This document shows, in pieces, positions 1 to 14,204 of a DNA stretch of 64,000 nucleotides. The number at the start of each line of letters is the position of its first letter. The first letter of the stretch is position 1. Under the pieces are notes generated by a model, which worked only from the letters and a program-made list of their open reading frames with translations, ran no database searches and was not told the DNA's origin. A program made the position numbers and the translations under genes. Source of the DNA: Phalacrocorax aristotelis (lineage: Eukaryota > Chordata > Aves > Suliformes > Phalacrocoracidae); assembly GCF_949628215.1 (NCBI RefSeq), contig NC_134279.1, forward strand, positions 81,399,330-81,463,329, read 5' to 3'.

Positions 1-3000
1 CTAGATGTGACGATCAACCTGAACCACCGTGAGGGTGTGTAAAGGCTCCCTCCGTTCCCACAAGCCCGTGAGGAGGAGTGGGGGGCACTCTGTTGGTTTA
101 ATTGGCATTGCCTGGATGTAAAATATTATCCCAGCAGCAAATAGGTTGCACCCTTTGGAGTAGATGCAAAGCCCAGATACTGCTTTTGCCCCAGAGCACG
201 TGGAAATTCATTTGCTTTCCAATAAAGGCACAGGCATCAACAAAAAAGACCAGGATAGTCTTCTGCCAGGGCTACAAATTCATCCTGCGGAGTGAAGAGG
301 TTTCAGCAAGACCCTAAAACTCCTGATCTGGCTTAGCAAGAGCAAATCATGAGCGACAGTTGGGATTTTAGCAGGTGAGGATTTCAAGAGAAAATTTGGT
401 AGCGGACGTGTGCGCGCATCTGTTGGGTGCGGATGCAGACACGTAACGCAACAGAGGTTTTGGAGGACAACGTTGTACAAAGCAAGAACAGCGTATGTTA
501 TCCTTCATCAAAATAACACTAGTGAGATGACAATATTTGGGTGCTATACATTAGAAAACAGCCATTATCTTGTAAAGGACTTCATAATCTTCTCCTGTGC
601 ACCCACTCTCACACTCAGCCTGAGGTGCCACATGCCTCTTTTTGCAAGTTTGAGCTTTTGGATTTTACAGGCTGGGGTTTATGGCGATGAGCAAGACCTT
701 GGCCAACCCTTTGAGGCCACCTGGCCATCTCATGGGCAGCACATCCCAAATCAGACTCACCATGCAGGGGAGAAGCCACGCAAATATTGAATTTGCCCCT
801 AGCAAGAGGGGAAAAAAGGCCTTCGGTGTTGGAGCTAGTGGGTGTGCATGTGGAGAAGGGGGTGCCGGAGCCAGCCGCATCCTTCTGGGCTGCTGGAGGG
901 AAGGAGGAGGCTTTTTCTTATGAGGGGAATGAAGGAAATGGCTCAGTGAGTCATCCAGGACCCAGAGCAGTGTCTGACTAAATTGGGGGTTTAGCACAAT
1001 TATTAGCTGCTTTAGGAGCAGCGAGTGCGGGAGTAGCGCACACAAAAAAGTCAGGAAGGAAAAGCAAACAGTGTCAAGGATTATATAAGGGATCAGAGAG
1101 TCACCGAAGTGTCAGCTGGCTGCTGCCTGCTCCCTGGGGTCTTCCACCACCCCAAGAGCACACGTATGGTCTTTTGGTTCACCCGTATCACATCTCATTA
1201 AGAATTTTGGGGGAAGGTTCAGAGAGGAGTGAAAGAAGGTTCAAAGAAACACGATAGCTCCTGTTGGAGGGGCGACAGAGGAGGATTTGAATGGAGCTGC
1301 AAAATTAAGAGTGGCTGGAGAATGGACAAGGGACAACTCTTTACTGGCCCCTCTACCAGGACACCAGAGCTAGGGGTCAAATGAACCACCAAGTGACTAG
1401 CGTAGGGCAAGTTGGGACAGAAAAGGGAGCTGCTCCCCATCACAAGTACAGTTAAACTGGGGAATTATTGCTGCATGATGTTGCAGATACAGAAACATTC
1501 CATGGATGCCAAAACTTCAGCACCTGATCATCCCAAAAAGGCTCTTCCAGCCAAACATCCTGCCTCTGCCTTAGGGATTGTATGAAGTTGTTGGAGGCTG
1601 GGAGGGAATTGCCCCACATTGGCTTGATTTTTTCTTTCCCCCTCTTACCTGATTTCGGAGGTAGGATACCGTGGTAGACGGACCATCAGCCGGATGGTCC
1701 ATAGGCTGGATGGTCTATAGGATGGACAGGCCATTGGTCTGCCCTAGTTTGTCCACTCTTGTGTTGTAGGACACAGAGGGCACGTGGTCACATATCTGGG
1801 TGCTGTACTGAGATTTGAGCCCTTTGTTGGGTAAAGTTCCCCCTGAATCCTCCCCACTCCAGTGTCCAGCTGCCCACCTGGGTGATCCTCACCTGCTCCT
1901 CCCAGCCGAGAGCATTATCCATGGATCTGCTGAGAGGAGGAGAGGAGGAATAGGGCGACTGTCCTGGGAGAGGACTGCCTCAAGGTCATCCCAGAGGCTG
2001 GTTGCAGGGCTTGGGGCAGCGCCATCCCTCCTTAGCAATGCACCCACAAGGCACCAGGTCCTCCGAGGCTGGAGCCTGGAGAGAAGCAGCAGGTCAATGC
2101 AAGCACACCCAGAGCAAATACCGATGCGATGTTAGCAAAGTTCACCAAAGGGAGCCAGAACAACATGTGCTGCAGCCTGTCTCGCAGAGACCCGCTCCAA
2201 GAAAGACGCCCTGAGCCTGCCCTCTGTGCTTACTTCTTTTTTTCCATACTCCTATTTAAAAGATTAATTCCTCTGTCTGGAAAGTTTGTGCAACCTTAGC
2301 CACGGCTGTTGCATCACACCGCTGTTTGATTTGGCCAGCAAAGCAGAACAGCAATAAGCATCCTGGCTTCATCTGGATTGCTTGCCTCGCAGTGACACCC
2401 ATAAATAGAAGCAGGTTCGAGACGGGTGGGGAGATCTGCGTGGAAACGCAGCACAGCTGGACCAGAAAACACCTCTGGCTTATCTGTGCTGGGCCCACCC
2501 CTGGTCTGCAAGTGCTGCCTCTCATTCGGAGTGGTTAATTATAGACGTAATAAATAAGAGCTGAGATTGGGGGATTTTTTTCCCTCTGACCCAGGAATCT
2601 TCCTTCCTAAAAGGGAAACACAACTCCAGGAGGTCTGGCATCAAGAAAACAAGCAGCCAGTACCTTTTATAGGAGGTGGAGAGCAGAGACTTGACCATGC
2701 ATGGTCAGTAGAGAGCCTGTAGGGTCACAAGGATAGAAAATCAATTGCAATGTTTTAGATGTAAGAGGTTACCTTAATTCCCCCTTTGGGGCCATCTCAG
2801 CACAGGGCAGGTTGTCCTAGGGAGGTCTCTCCACCGTGTCAGTGTAAGCATCTGTCAGATCCTGACATGCTCTGTGCCTCAGTTTCCCCGGCTCTGGAGG
2901 AGGGCAGAGGCGTAATCAGTGCGTGCTGAAAAATCTGCAAAACCAGTTTTGATGGAAAGTGATGGAGTTTGCTTCACAAGAAGAAAAATAAATCCTTGGG

Positions 3001-6000
3001 AGGAGGTGTTTGCTTTCCACATGGAGTTTCAGCTTTTCATTAAAGCAGAGCCAAGAAAGCCTCTTTCAGACAAGGCCATGAAGAAAGATTTTCATTCCTC
3101 CAGCTAAACAGGAAGGTTTGTGTCCTAAAGCTTCCTAAGACATCCCATTACTGCTGATGGCCTCACCACCCGCCCTGACAACATCTGCTTCCAGGGGCCG
3201 TCCAGCCGTGCCCAGGAGGTCAGGGAGAGCCTTGGCTGACTGGGAACCAGCAGAACAAATGGTCCCTTAACAATGGGACAAATATAATAATAGGACAATA
3301 ATCCCTTAACGATGCTAAAAGACCTGCTAGGCTAATTATATTCTCCAGGTGGCCACTTTGCCTTCAGTGGCTGCTCCTGTCTTGTCGTATAATGCTGCCC
3401 AATTTCTACCCTTTGCTCCTGTTAATGTGCTCACAGTGCTGTTTTCTTCCCATGGAGAAGATGAGTTGTATCCGTGCTGCTGTCGTGTCCGCTCCCTGCT
3501 TGGGAGTGCCTTTCTGGAAGCAGGCTGATAAATCGTCACCTGCCTGTTTGCTGGGTGGAGGCAACGGACACAGCGCTTTCTTTCAGCATCAGTTTTTCCC
3601 CTGAAAAGTTGGAAATACAGTCCTCATCCAAAGCATCCTGGCTGAGCTACCCCCTCCCATCCACTCCCAGGGTGCATCATCCCCTAGAAAAAAATGGGAT
3701 GATACTGTCAAAAAAACCACTGCTGATCCACTTTTGGTTAAGTATCAGCTTCAGCTCATTTGAAAAGGGTGGATCTCTGGCTCCTCTGCAGTGTCCCAGG
3801 TCTCTTTAAGACATCCAGATTTGCTTCATTTCCAAGCCACCAGCTGCTCTGGGGTGTCCCATGAAATCTGGTCTCATTCCTCACCCCCTTTTGCTGCTTT
3901 GTTACGGGATCCCATTTTCACATGGAGGTTTCTCATGACCTTCTGGATGCTCCCATGCATGTTCTTGGCCTCAGTGCCTGGTGGGGATGAGTCAAATGGC
4001 TCCTGCCTTTTGTTTCCTGGATTCAGGAAGGATCAGGAGTAGGAATTGGGTCCTGCTTGGCGGAACATAGAATAATCCTCCAAAAAAAGGACCTCAGAGG
4101 AGTGAGTCAGGTAGCGGCATCCAGCTTTTGGTGGTGAGAGGAGATGGGGTAGAGGGTGCGGGCAGGCAGGTTGAGGAGCAGACGGTCCTGTGGCTGGTTT
4201 CATCCTTCCCAGAGCCTGTTGAAGAGGGTTTTTATTAATGCTAAGAGCAGCTTGGCAATGTGCTTGTGGAGCTGGCACCCATCTGCTAACACCTGGCCTC
4301 GGATGAAATCATCGCCCGGCCGCGGGGGGCGGGGGGAGGCTGATTCACTTTGTCACGAGTCCTAATTAGACACAACATGCTGTCTGATTAGTGCTCGTGT
4401 TTGGGAGAAAACACTCGGCTGGTTAGCGGCCCATGGAGGAACGGCGGGTGGAGGCAGAGGAAAGCCCCTGTCCCTCCTTTCCAGTGGGGCCAAAACCACC
4501 CTGGGCAGCATGGCCGAACCGAAGTAGTGCCAGGCATGGACCATCACATCTGCTGGGACCACTGACACTTCTGGCCTCATTCCCATGCCGTTCATGTGCA
4601 ACCTTACTTATCTCCTTTTCTTCCCATCCCACCCAACCTGGGGGGTTTCGCTGCAGCCAGGAGGGGTTCAGGGTTTATTCGTGCCCTGGGTGTTGCTGGA
4701 TCCTGGTTCCCTGCCACAAACCAGAGTGAAGTTCTTCGGGCCATGTTTAGCCAGCTGAAGACAGACAGTGTTTTGCTTTCAGTTATTTTTAGCCTGGTTC
4801 CCTAAGGAAACCAGGTTTTTCTCGCCATGGCTCTGCTGCCTGGCCATGGCTGGGGTTGGGTGCCCTGAGCACAGCCTTTCCCTGGGGTCTTGGCTAGGGA
4901 GGCGGGAGAAAAGCCGAGGTGCTGAGTGATGGGTGATCGCTGTCTTCCAACAGGCACCTCGGCCTCATCTTCACAGTTATGATCATTGCAGAATGCGGTT
5001 TCTCAGAAAAACAGTTTAGGTTGAAAACCAAAATTGTTGTTATAAAAGAAATTTGAGGCTACGGGGTTTTGTCCAAGAGCATCACCCCATCCTAAAATTA
5101 ATGGTAGTCGATACCGTCTGCAGCTTTATTAAAAAAAAACTAGATATTTTGATATTTGGGGCGTCAGAGGGTGGATTCCTTCTTTCTTTTTTTGAATGAA
5201 AGGCTTTTCTGCAATATTCAGCAGGTGTTGCAGCTGGCTCTGTTCATTCATACCCCCGCTGGCTTCCAAAATATGCAGATGCAAACAAGCCCTTCTCCAT
5301 TCGGCAGAGACAGGAACCGCTGCAGCCCACTCGGATGACAGCATCCTGTGACCGGTGAAATACTCGGGGGGTTCACCATGACCCCAATCTGCCCTCGCTT
5401 CCCGTTAAGTATAGCAGCATCACCAGCTGGGAGCACGCTCCCGGCCACGTGGGCTGCTCCCTTCCCCACATGCACAGGGAAACCGCAGCTGCCCCAAAGT
5501 ACCCCAGAATGCAAATCGCTGCTGCCGGAGGGACCAGAGCATCTTACCCTGGCAGGCAGGGCACAGGGAGACAGGCAGACGTCGGGTTTCTATGACAACC
5601 AGTTCAGGTGTCACTGATGGAGGGGATGCAGGTGGGGATGTCTCCCGGGGCAGGGTACCGGAGGATGGGGATGGCACGTTGCCACGGGCTTGCATTTTGC
5701 GGTGCAGCAGGGAGACGGCAGCTCTCGCGCTTGCAATCTCCTCTGGCAAATGTCAAAGCGAAGCTGGGAATAGTCTTACACAGCTTGTTTTGTTTGGCTA
5801 ATCTCAGCAAGTGAGCTCACGTCTCCTGCAAACCTAAGGAGATCGTGTGACAGCTGCCGGCAGGGCTGGGCAGACGGGGCCGGAGAGGCATGGGGAGATG
5901 CGCTCACAGTGTCCTTCACACTGGGAAGGTCCTGTTGATTGCCGGGACCTGTGGGACCATGCGGCTTTTCCCCAGTGTTGGCTCCGGCTCGCTGATCCAC

Positions 6001-6849
6001 ACAGCCTTGAGGAGCCTCCAGCGCCCGCTGGGACTGCGGCTCTTAATAGGCTGCCTGAATCTGGGCCAAAATGTTTTCCTAGCTGCTGACGAACCCAGAT
6101 GCTCTCCCGGGAAGGTGGAGAGGGAGGAAGAGTGAAGCAGAGACAATTTCAGGCTCCAGCGCAGCCCTCGTTTTGAATGTGCCTGGTTTCTTCTGAGGTC
6201 TTCTTCCTTCCCCTTTGGCCTTCCTTGGATCTGCCCCATTGGCATCCCATCTTGACCTGCTTGACCCATCTTGACAATTCCAGAGACATTGAAGGATGCT
6301 TCCTCTACCTGAATGATCCTTCAGGCTTTCTGGTGGCACAGGTCATCCCCATCCTGATGGGTCATTATTTTTCAGGGTCCCTGTTCTCCATGTGTTAAAG
6401 AGTAAAGTTTCTGTTTAAAGCTATGAACTATTGACAGAGGAAAGAGCTGTGGGAGCCCAGCTGCAACTATTCTGCTCAGCATAGGTTTTTTTCCTCATAT
6501 AAGGTATATATGCAGCTTAAGAACATGCTAGCTTCAACACCCAGAGTTGGAGCGGAGGGCTCTGTTTTCCAGCAGCCAGTGTTAAGTCTTGCAGAGGAAG
6601 AAAAAATCCTTGTGCTCCCTTCTTTTGGCCTGGGCTCAGTACAAATGTCATCAAACTCAAGAGCTAATGTTCCCTGTTGAGCTTCAGATAACTCTGCCTA
6701 CTGGCTGGGAGAGCGAAGGGACCTCTTGCATGGGTCCTGTCCTGTGGAAAAGGTCTATCTGCCTTGGTTGCACGTTTTTGCCGTGTTCCAGATCAGCGTC
6801 TGGACTAGATCGGGGTCTGGGCCTGGAAGGAAGGTTTGAGAAGTGCAGG
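1..6849. other. Intergenic, no recognised gene
   Basis: Only short mutually overlapping frames occur on both strands, none with a recognisable product. Local items are a 16-bp tandem repeat with a palindrome at 1680-1723 and a homeodomain-type inverted repeat at 4362-4391. Confidence 0.6.
1680..1723. repeat. 16-bp tandem repeat overlapping a palindrome
   Basis: GGATGGTCCATAGGCT (1692-1707) is followed directly by GGATGGTCTATAGGAT (1708-1723), 14 of 16 bases identical. GGACCATC at 1680-1687 pairs perfectly with GATGGTCC at 1693-1700 across 5 bases. Confidence 0.8.
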
Positions 6850-6956
6850 TTCTGAGCGACCTGATCTGGTTGAAGATGTCCCTGCTCACTGCAGGGGGTT
6901 GGACTGGATGGCCTCTAAAGGTCCCTCCCAACCCAAACCTTTCTATGATTCTATGA
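6850..6956 (+). mobile_element. CR1 LINE, truncated 3' end
   Basis: The segment has the typical CR1 end: AGGGGGTTGGACTGGATGG, then a ...GGTCCCTCCCAACCC stretch, finishing with TTCTATGATTCTATGA. It is 5'-truncated, as most CR1 copies are. The start is approximate. Confidence 0.9.
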
Positions 6957-9900
6957 GTCAAAGTTGGTGGTGAATCCTAGTTCCTATGGTCTACAAGGGA
7001 GGGAGCCCTTGGTCCTTGCTGTAGATGATCCCTTGGGACGTGAAATGTGGAGTGACCCATCACATTCTCAGAACGGAAATTAATGAGATTTTTAGGGGTG
7101 TGTTTCTGTGTTGGGATGTTTCCTTTTCTGCTCTTCCACACAAAGAGGAGACCTGACAGGCTGAGGGAACGCTTCAGAAACGCTTCCAATGCCCAAGGCT
7201 CTCATCGCTCCGAAAGGTTGGGGCTATCTCTTGGGCGGAGCAATACCTGGGTTTCGAGAATAGGATCTTGTTCCTTGGAGGAGGCTGGGCTGACCTGGAG
7301 GTTGTTTGCTGCTCATCATAGGTTGGAATCGAAGTTCAGCCACTAGTCATTTCTTACGCTGCTTCGGACAGCAGTGTGGACTACTACTTTTCCTCACATA
7401 AGTGACCTTCTAGCAGAGGATATCAATGTACTTTGCAAAGATCACTGGTGCTTTCTGCTGCCTGCATAAGCAGTTTACTTTGTATTCTAGCTTTATTCTA
7501 TTTATATTTACCCAAAATATCTTGGTATGCTGGTGAGTGGCAGTTCTCTGGGATAACTGCTTACGTGAATAAACTTCTGCTAACTCAGTGTGAATCCTTT
7601 CTGCCAGTCAGGCAAATAATTGTGGCAGGGAAAATTAGGAAAGGAAAAAGAACAAAGACATGCAGCATCTCTGGGGAATGACCAAACAGGCCAGGAGACC
7701 CGACCTATGCCAAGCGCCTGCCATTTCATGAGGTCTCTGAGATGGGACGTGCTCCTGCGGTCGGACAGAGATGTCGTAACTGGCTTCAGTTCTTAGCTCA
7801 TCCATTCCTCAAGATAGAGGATGACACAATGTTTTCCAGTGGGTCATTGGGTCCTGTGGGTGATGAGGACCAGCTTTCCAAAGGGCTGTGTTCGATGGGC
7901 ACCCTCCCATTTCAGCTCAGCCCTGGGCTCTCACTCCCTGCCCAAGCTTCACTGGAGGTGCGCTGGTCTCCAGCTCAGCCATAGCCACATCCATGCCTGG
8001 TCACGGACACTTTGGCCCTGGCTTCACAGCTTGGCCTCAGACCTGCCTCACCACCAACAACTTGCCTGATGATCTGGCCTCTTGGCTGAGCATGGCTGTC
8101 ATGCATGGGCCTCTCCTGCTCGCCTTGCCCCGTCCTGCAGAGCTGGGCACCAGCTGCCCAGGTCCTTGCCCTGCGAAGACCCTGCCCTGCAGCCATGCCA
8201 CCCTGCTCAGCTCCTGGCCCTCCGGCCCTTGGGGATGCAGCCTGGGAGAGGGCACATCACACACTGTTGAGCTGATAAAAGCTGTAGCCCATCAGCGCTG
8301 TTACAGTTCTAGCATTAAATAAGGTGGGAACTGACGCTTGAGGAGGAGAAAAAGTAGATGTAAACCTTACAGTGAAGGAAACAGAAACTATAGAAGAGTA
8401 GGAGCCATCTGGCAGATACCTAAAGATCCCAATGGCCCAACAATGTGGTTTTGTTTTTTCTACAGAGCCATATCTGCTGTGTCAGTCCGTAGCTGGGACT
8501 TGAAACCGCAGCAGTTCATCAGCCGGAGTCAGGGCTGGAACAACAGAAACGAATTGTCTGGTTACGCTGTGTCAGGTCCTAGCAGGGTGACACCAGCGCG
8601 GTCAGCACCTCTTGCTGGAGCTACAGTCCCAAAGGGAAAGCTCTAGCAACCAGAGAGCAGCCCTGGGTCAGGGCCAGCTTCAGCCCTGCTCTCTGTTGGA
8701 AGGAGAAGGATGAACCAGCTCCAGGGCTCAGCTTACGAGTCCACCAGCAACATGAAGAACGAGTTACAGTTGCTGGCTTGTCCTCACCAGTGCTAACGTT
8801 TGAGAAGGAGTTTTGAAAGCGTCATATTGAATGGCCAGATGTAAAGCCTTAAGATGGCAAAGCAGCCTTGAAACCTTACTACAAATCCCTTTCCAAACAC
8901 CTCCCTTGCCCTCCTCGAACAACCCTTTGAGCTATTCCCTCACTCCACGGAACGACGGCGTGTTCGTGCCAAAAAGCCCCTTCCCTGTAGCTTTTCAGAG
9001 CAGGTCCGAGCTGGGTCCCAAGAGCTCTGCTGTACGACCTGCCCATAATTCACCCCTCATGTGAGTGGCATCAGCCACAGATGGACGGACAGGTCTCCAG
9101 CGGCGACTCAACGTTACCTGGTGCCTAATTGCAAAAAATTCAGCGTGCAAATAAATGGCAACAACCGACATGATTTTCCTGCTGTAGGAGCTAGATTTTG
9201 TTAACATGCGTATTAGTGCATGCTAATTAGCTCCTGCTGCTGCTCCTGCCACAAGCCTGAAGATGGATTATACCACATGTGCTAAGCAGCTTAGTTTGGG
9301 TGGTAGCACACTGGAAAGCGGGGAGCAGAGAGGGTGCAGCCAGCTTTCTAAACACTGAAGATCAGCTGTTTGTGAGCAGCAGGAAGGGATCTAAGCTCAC
9401 AAATGTTTTCCTGCTCTGGTTGCCTTGTGCCAATGGCTGTTAGGCTCAGTTAATGCTGCTGTAAATATTTTGCTGTCGGTGCTGCCATTTCCCCTCCTCG
9501 GTACACCCAGGAGCTGTGCAAGTTTTGCAGTAGCTTCTCCCTGCTGCTGGAAGAAGTAAAAGAAAACCCAGTAACCCTGGTTAATTCAACTGCAATACCC
9601 TGGTTGTCACCTCAATGATTTCCCTGCGATGCTGGGCAAGGAGCAAAGCGGCAGGCAGCCTCTTTCGACCTTTCCCCAGCCCAGGGAAGCTGGGAGATGG
9701 CCTGTTTGCTGGGAAGCAATGGCTTTCCCTAACCTTGTGGTCGCCCTCCAAGCTCTGGAGGATGCTTCGCTCCCGTTGCCATAGAAATGCTGCACCGGGG
9801 GGATGCGAGATCTGCTGCTGCCATCTCCTGGAGGAGGCGTGGATCGCGTGGGGTGGTTTAGGAAGAGCAGAGGCAGCTGGGGAGATGTTTCAGGCAGGGC

Positions 9901-12900
9901 TCAGCCCAAATCCAGGCACGCCAGGCCCAGGTACATTGGTACCGTGCCGTTTGGACCCCAGCAGTACTCACCTATTGCCACCTCACGGCCAGAAACTTGC
10001 AGAGCATCACCCCAAATCAGCAGACGCTGCCAAACAAACCATTAACGATTCAAATGGGCATGACCCCGAATCGTGCCCAAACCTGCCCACGTAGTATTTT
10101 GGCCCCAGGTTTGCCCGTGGTTAGCTTCACCCTAGGGAGCTTTGGGCATGTCTTCAGCTGGGCTGGGCTCTCTGGAAAGACCCTGAAGGACCTTGGTTGG
10201 GTCATCTCAAGGATGGAGTTGGGCTTGGAGGCGACTGCTCTTGGAAGAGAAAGCCCTGAACAAGTTAGACCTGTCCTTAATTCACTAATGGAAGTGGCAG
10301 CAAGGAAATACATCAAGTAGCACTGGGTGATGTGTAAATAAGGCAGATGGGAGGGGATGGGTGTGAGGTTTAGCTGCGTGCGTGGAGGCAACACAGACAA
10401 TGAACGTGGGACGTGTTAGAAGCTGCAGCCCATGGTTGTTTCTCAGTGTTACGACCAAGAGCTGTAGCTTTTCTGCAGCTTGAAATTCACTTTTGTCTCG
10501 TAAGCAGGCAGCCCACAGAGATCAGAGTCACCAGCCCGTAGGGCAGAGCGGCAGCTTCCATCTGGGTGGAAAGCTCGGGCTGCGGATAGCTCCCTTGTTG
10601 CGAAGGTGAGCTGAGCGGTTAGATGGTGGGAACCCAACGTGGTTGCCACTGCAGGGCGGCTGTTGGGACACCCAGCCTGGATTCCTGTAGCCGAAACAGC
10701 CAAAATCATTGCAGTATGAAGTGATTTTTAAATGGGGGAAACCTGACACTGTGCTGGTCGCCGTCATCCAGGGAAAGGCATTCCCAGGAGCTGCTGTGCT
10801 CCCTTGGGATGGCCTCGCTCCACCCCAGGGTTGCCTTTGCACTGGAGTGCATGAGAAATGCTTGGATCTTCCCTACTGCCAGCTCAGCTTCAGCTTCAGC
10901 AGCACCTCCTGCAGTCCTTTCTGCAATGGTTGCTCCATCACAGCCTCTCTCCTTGCTCGAAACCTTCCCTCCATGAGTCCCGCTGCTCCCCCTCCACCAC
11001 CTGAATCCTGCCCTCCCCAAAGAGCTCATGCGAAGTGTGACAAGCTCACACACGAGGAGTGTCTTCCCAGCAGGAGGATGGAGGGAGAAAACAACTCACA
11101 CAAACGTTCCTCAGCTCTTCTGGTGTGGGAGACTGTCCAAAGGTACCGGCACAACCAGGACACCGGTGTCCTGCTCCGTGCGGCGCAAACGTGACTGCAG
11201 TACCCATGCTCCTGATTACAGATTCCTTTGCCAGGCTGAAATGAGGACGTCGTTCTGACCTTAATTTGATGCTGGCAGAAATTTCCCTTTGAGACAAACC
11301 AGAAATCTCTGTCATCTGCGGTGACCTTAGACCCACCTAACCAGGAGGTGTGTTAGGAGGTGCCAGCCCCTCCTACAGTTCATGTCCGACTTGCCTCTGA
11401 GCGGACAGTGTGCTCCTCTCTGTAATGACTTTGGTCCTGCTTTTAGGTCATCTTAACTAAATATCAGGCCACTAAAATGGTCTGAAAGAAAGACCGAAGG
11501 GAACTGTGCCTCTCTGCTGTGTCAGACTGCATCCTACAGTGCAAGGCTGCCTAGGACTTGTAGGTTTTAGAGACAACCGTATCAGCTGGGTAAATTGCTG
11601 TGCTGAAGATGCCCAAAGATCAGGTTATAGCTGTAAAAGTCCTGCTGTGTCCATTGTCTGTCCTCCAGAGCAGGCAGTCATGCATCTTGGCTGCCACCTC
11701 CGCATCCACCTTCGCTTGAAGAAGCCCCTGAATTCGCCTGGTCCCTCATTTATTTTGGCACAAGTGTCAAGGAGAGATCGTCCAGCTCAGCATCAGCTGG
11801 CTGGGAGCTCGATGGGCAGCGGAGCTGGGTGTCCATGGCCCAGGGAGGGGGGTTTGGACCCCATCCTCTGAGCACTTCAATTGCCCATCTCTCTCCGTGG
11901 GACGTGTCAGGAGGCCAGGGCATGGGCCCAGGCGGGTCCAGCCTTTGAAAGGTTGGAAGCATGACTCTCATCCGCATGGAGCCATGCAGCAGAAAGAGGG
12001 TCTGAGCCTTGGATCTGCATCGGATCATCTACCAGCTGTCAAGCTCAGATGCCACCTGGGAAATGGGAGGGTTCCCACCACCAGTTTCTCTAATGGATCA
12101 TTTGAGCTGGAGACCCTACACCCCTCCCACAGCATCTGACTGTGCTGGGGGCCCTTCCATGGCTGCCCAAGGGAAAGAAAAATAACTCAGGGCACAGGCT
12201 GATGTACTTTAAGGTCTGAGCTACCTCCAGGAGCAGCAGCCACTGGGGCTGCATGAGGTCCAGGGCCCCCGTGATGGGTGGACATGTCTCCCCTGGTCAG
12301 AAGAAGGCTGCCCGAAAGCAGAGGCAGTGGCAGGGAAGCAGCTGAGGCTCTTCCATTGCCACCAACAAGACAATTTCAATGCCCTGGAACTGCTTGGGGA
12401 CGATGGCACCTGGCCAGGACACTGCGCAGCCCGCTGCCCCCTGAGTTACGACGTTTAATTAATTTTCCTCTCTGGTTTGCCTCCACCGCTGAGAAACCGT
12501 GGATTCACACCCGGCTGCACAGCACAAACCCACCGGCACCTTGGGCTTTTGAACCGTGCTCACTTTCACCCTGTGGTTCGCCAGCTGCAGCTGTGATTTC
12601 CACCCCTCCCCGAGGAATACCAGCGCTGGGGTTTCATCGGGGCAATTGGGAATTAAAACGCACAACAAGGGCAAAACCCTTCTTAAAAGAGAAAACGCCC
12701 CTTTCGTGTAGGTGATAATAGAAAAAGAGGAAATAAACTTTCCCACATCCAGAGTTACCTGCTAAAATACACAGGACAGGTGATTATTGTGTGTATTCGT
12801 GACAGTCACTTAATTTTTATGAAGGCAAGGAGGACAGCAGTGAAGCCAGCGAGGATGCCAAGGAAACCACTTCTATCAGCAGGTGCAACAAACTGAAATC

Positions 12901-14204
12901 CTTTGGGTGCAAGGGAATGACTTGTGCTGTCAAAGGAGAAAAGAAAGAGAAGAGAACACAAGGTGGAATAAATACAACAGGCAGGGCAGACCAGGGTTGC
13001 TTCAAGTGCCTGAATAAAGGCGAACAGGTCCCAGAGAGACCTTCTCTTTGCTCCTTGGGCCCCTGCTTTCCAAAATACCGTGGTTCCTGCAGTTCCCTCG
13101 CTCGCTGTTTCACGCAAGGCTCTGGCAGCTCTAGTTGTGCCATTTTCTGCCCAGGCTCCCCTAGTTCCCTCCAAGCCTCGTGGCCACGACCTCTGTGTTT
13201 GCCCCTAACAGGCAGCACTTCAGCCTCTATTTGGATCTCTCCCATTGTCAGACCAACGGTGTTTTCTCAAATAAGTCTACCGTGACCCAGATCCTCCGCC
13301 TGGCACTGGCCTGGATGTCCGGTCCTTTCTCTCTCGTCTCTGCATTAGCTGGGCTGTGATTTCTCACCATTTTCTGTGCAGCCTCTGGTTCCTTTTTTGC
13401 CTCTGGTCTGATGCCATCTTCTCTTCCAGTGGGACCTGCTGCTCACTTCATCTTTCTTCATCTTCTCAGCCTTGTCTCTCCTCCCCCATCTGACCTTTGT
13501 CTCTCTTTTTTTTCCCCACAAATACGTACTTCTGTTCTTCTTCAGACCTCCTGCTCAGCAGATACCTGCAGCTTCTAGGATCCTCCCCCGTGCCTACAAA
13601 ACCTCTCTTGCAGGGTTCTTCAGTGTCCTATTTCCTCAAAACCTCATTAGCATTTTCTTCACTTCAATCTGCAGCCTGCAGCTCCCATTCCTTGGATCTT
13701 CTCTTTTACAAACTCTAGCATCTGAGACTGGTCAGTGTTAACATACGACCCTAAATCATCCCTTTTGTCTGGCTAGAAAACAAAGAAACCTCTTCATTTA
13801 CCAGAGATTCAGGGATATCCAGCAATCCCTGGAAACTTGTTGGACCTCTGCAAGAGTCAGTAAGACAATTGCACATAGACGGATACAACATTTAACATCA
13901 GGGATGGTTCCAGGGCACTCGCACACAGGAGCTGTGAGGCTGCAGTCTGCAGAAGCGACGGACAGAGATGACTTGCATATGCAAACCATAAGGGTAGAGA
14001 ACATTTCGGTCTTCCTGTGCATACGTGGCCAGCTGTACAGATGCTCTATGCAGCACACGCGTACGATGCATCAAGCTCAGTGCCTTGGTTTCCTGGAGAG
14101 ATGCATGGCATTCCCTGCATTCAGTGCTTCTGATCCTTCCATTAGAGCTGACGCACAGAAATAGCGCCTGGATCCGGCTCCTGTGATTTTCTTTACCCTT
14201 CTTT
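6957..14204. other. Intergenic, no recognised gene
   Basis: Many short frames occur on both strands but none shows a known protein motif or convincing exon structure. A compact AT-rich stretch with homeodomain-type motifs lies at about 9120-9235. A 10-bp inverted repeat (CAGAGAGCAG with CTGCTCTCTG) lies at about 8650-8698. Confidence 0.6.

Noticed and set aside
2405..2425. GGTTCGAGAC-like sequence recalling a tRNA T-arm
   Set aside because: No matching acceptor, D or anticodon arms are present around it.
8650..8698. 10-bp inverted repeat (CAGAGAGCAG/CTGCTCTCTG)
   Set aside because: The long loop and low-complexity arms make it unremarkable.
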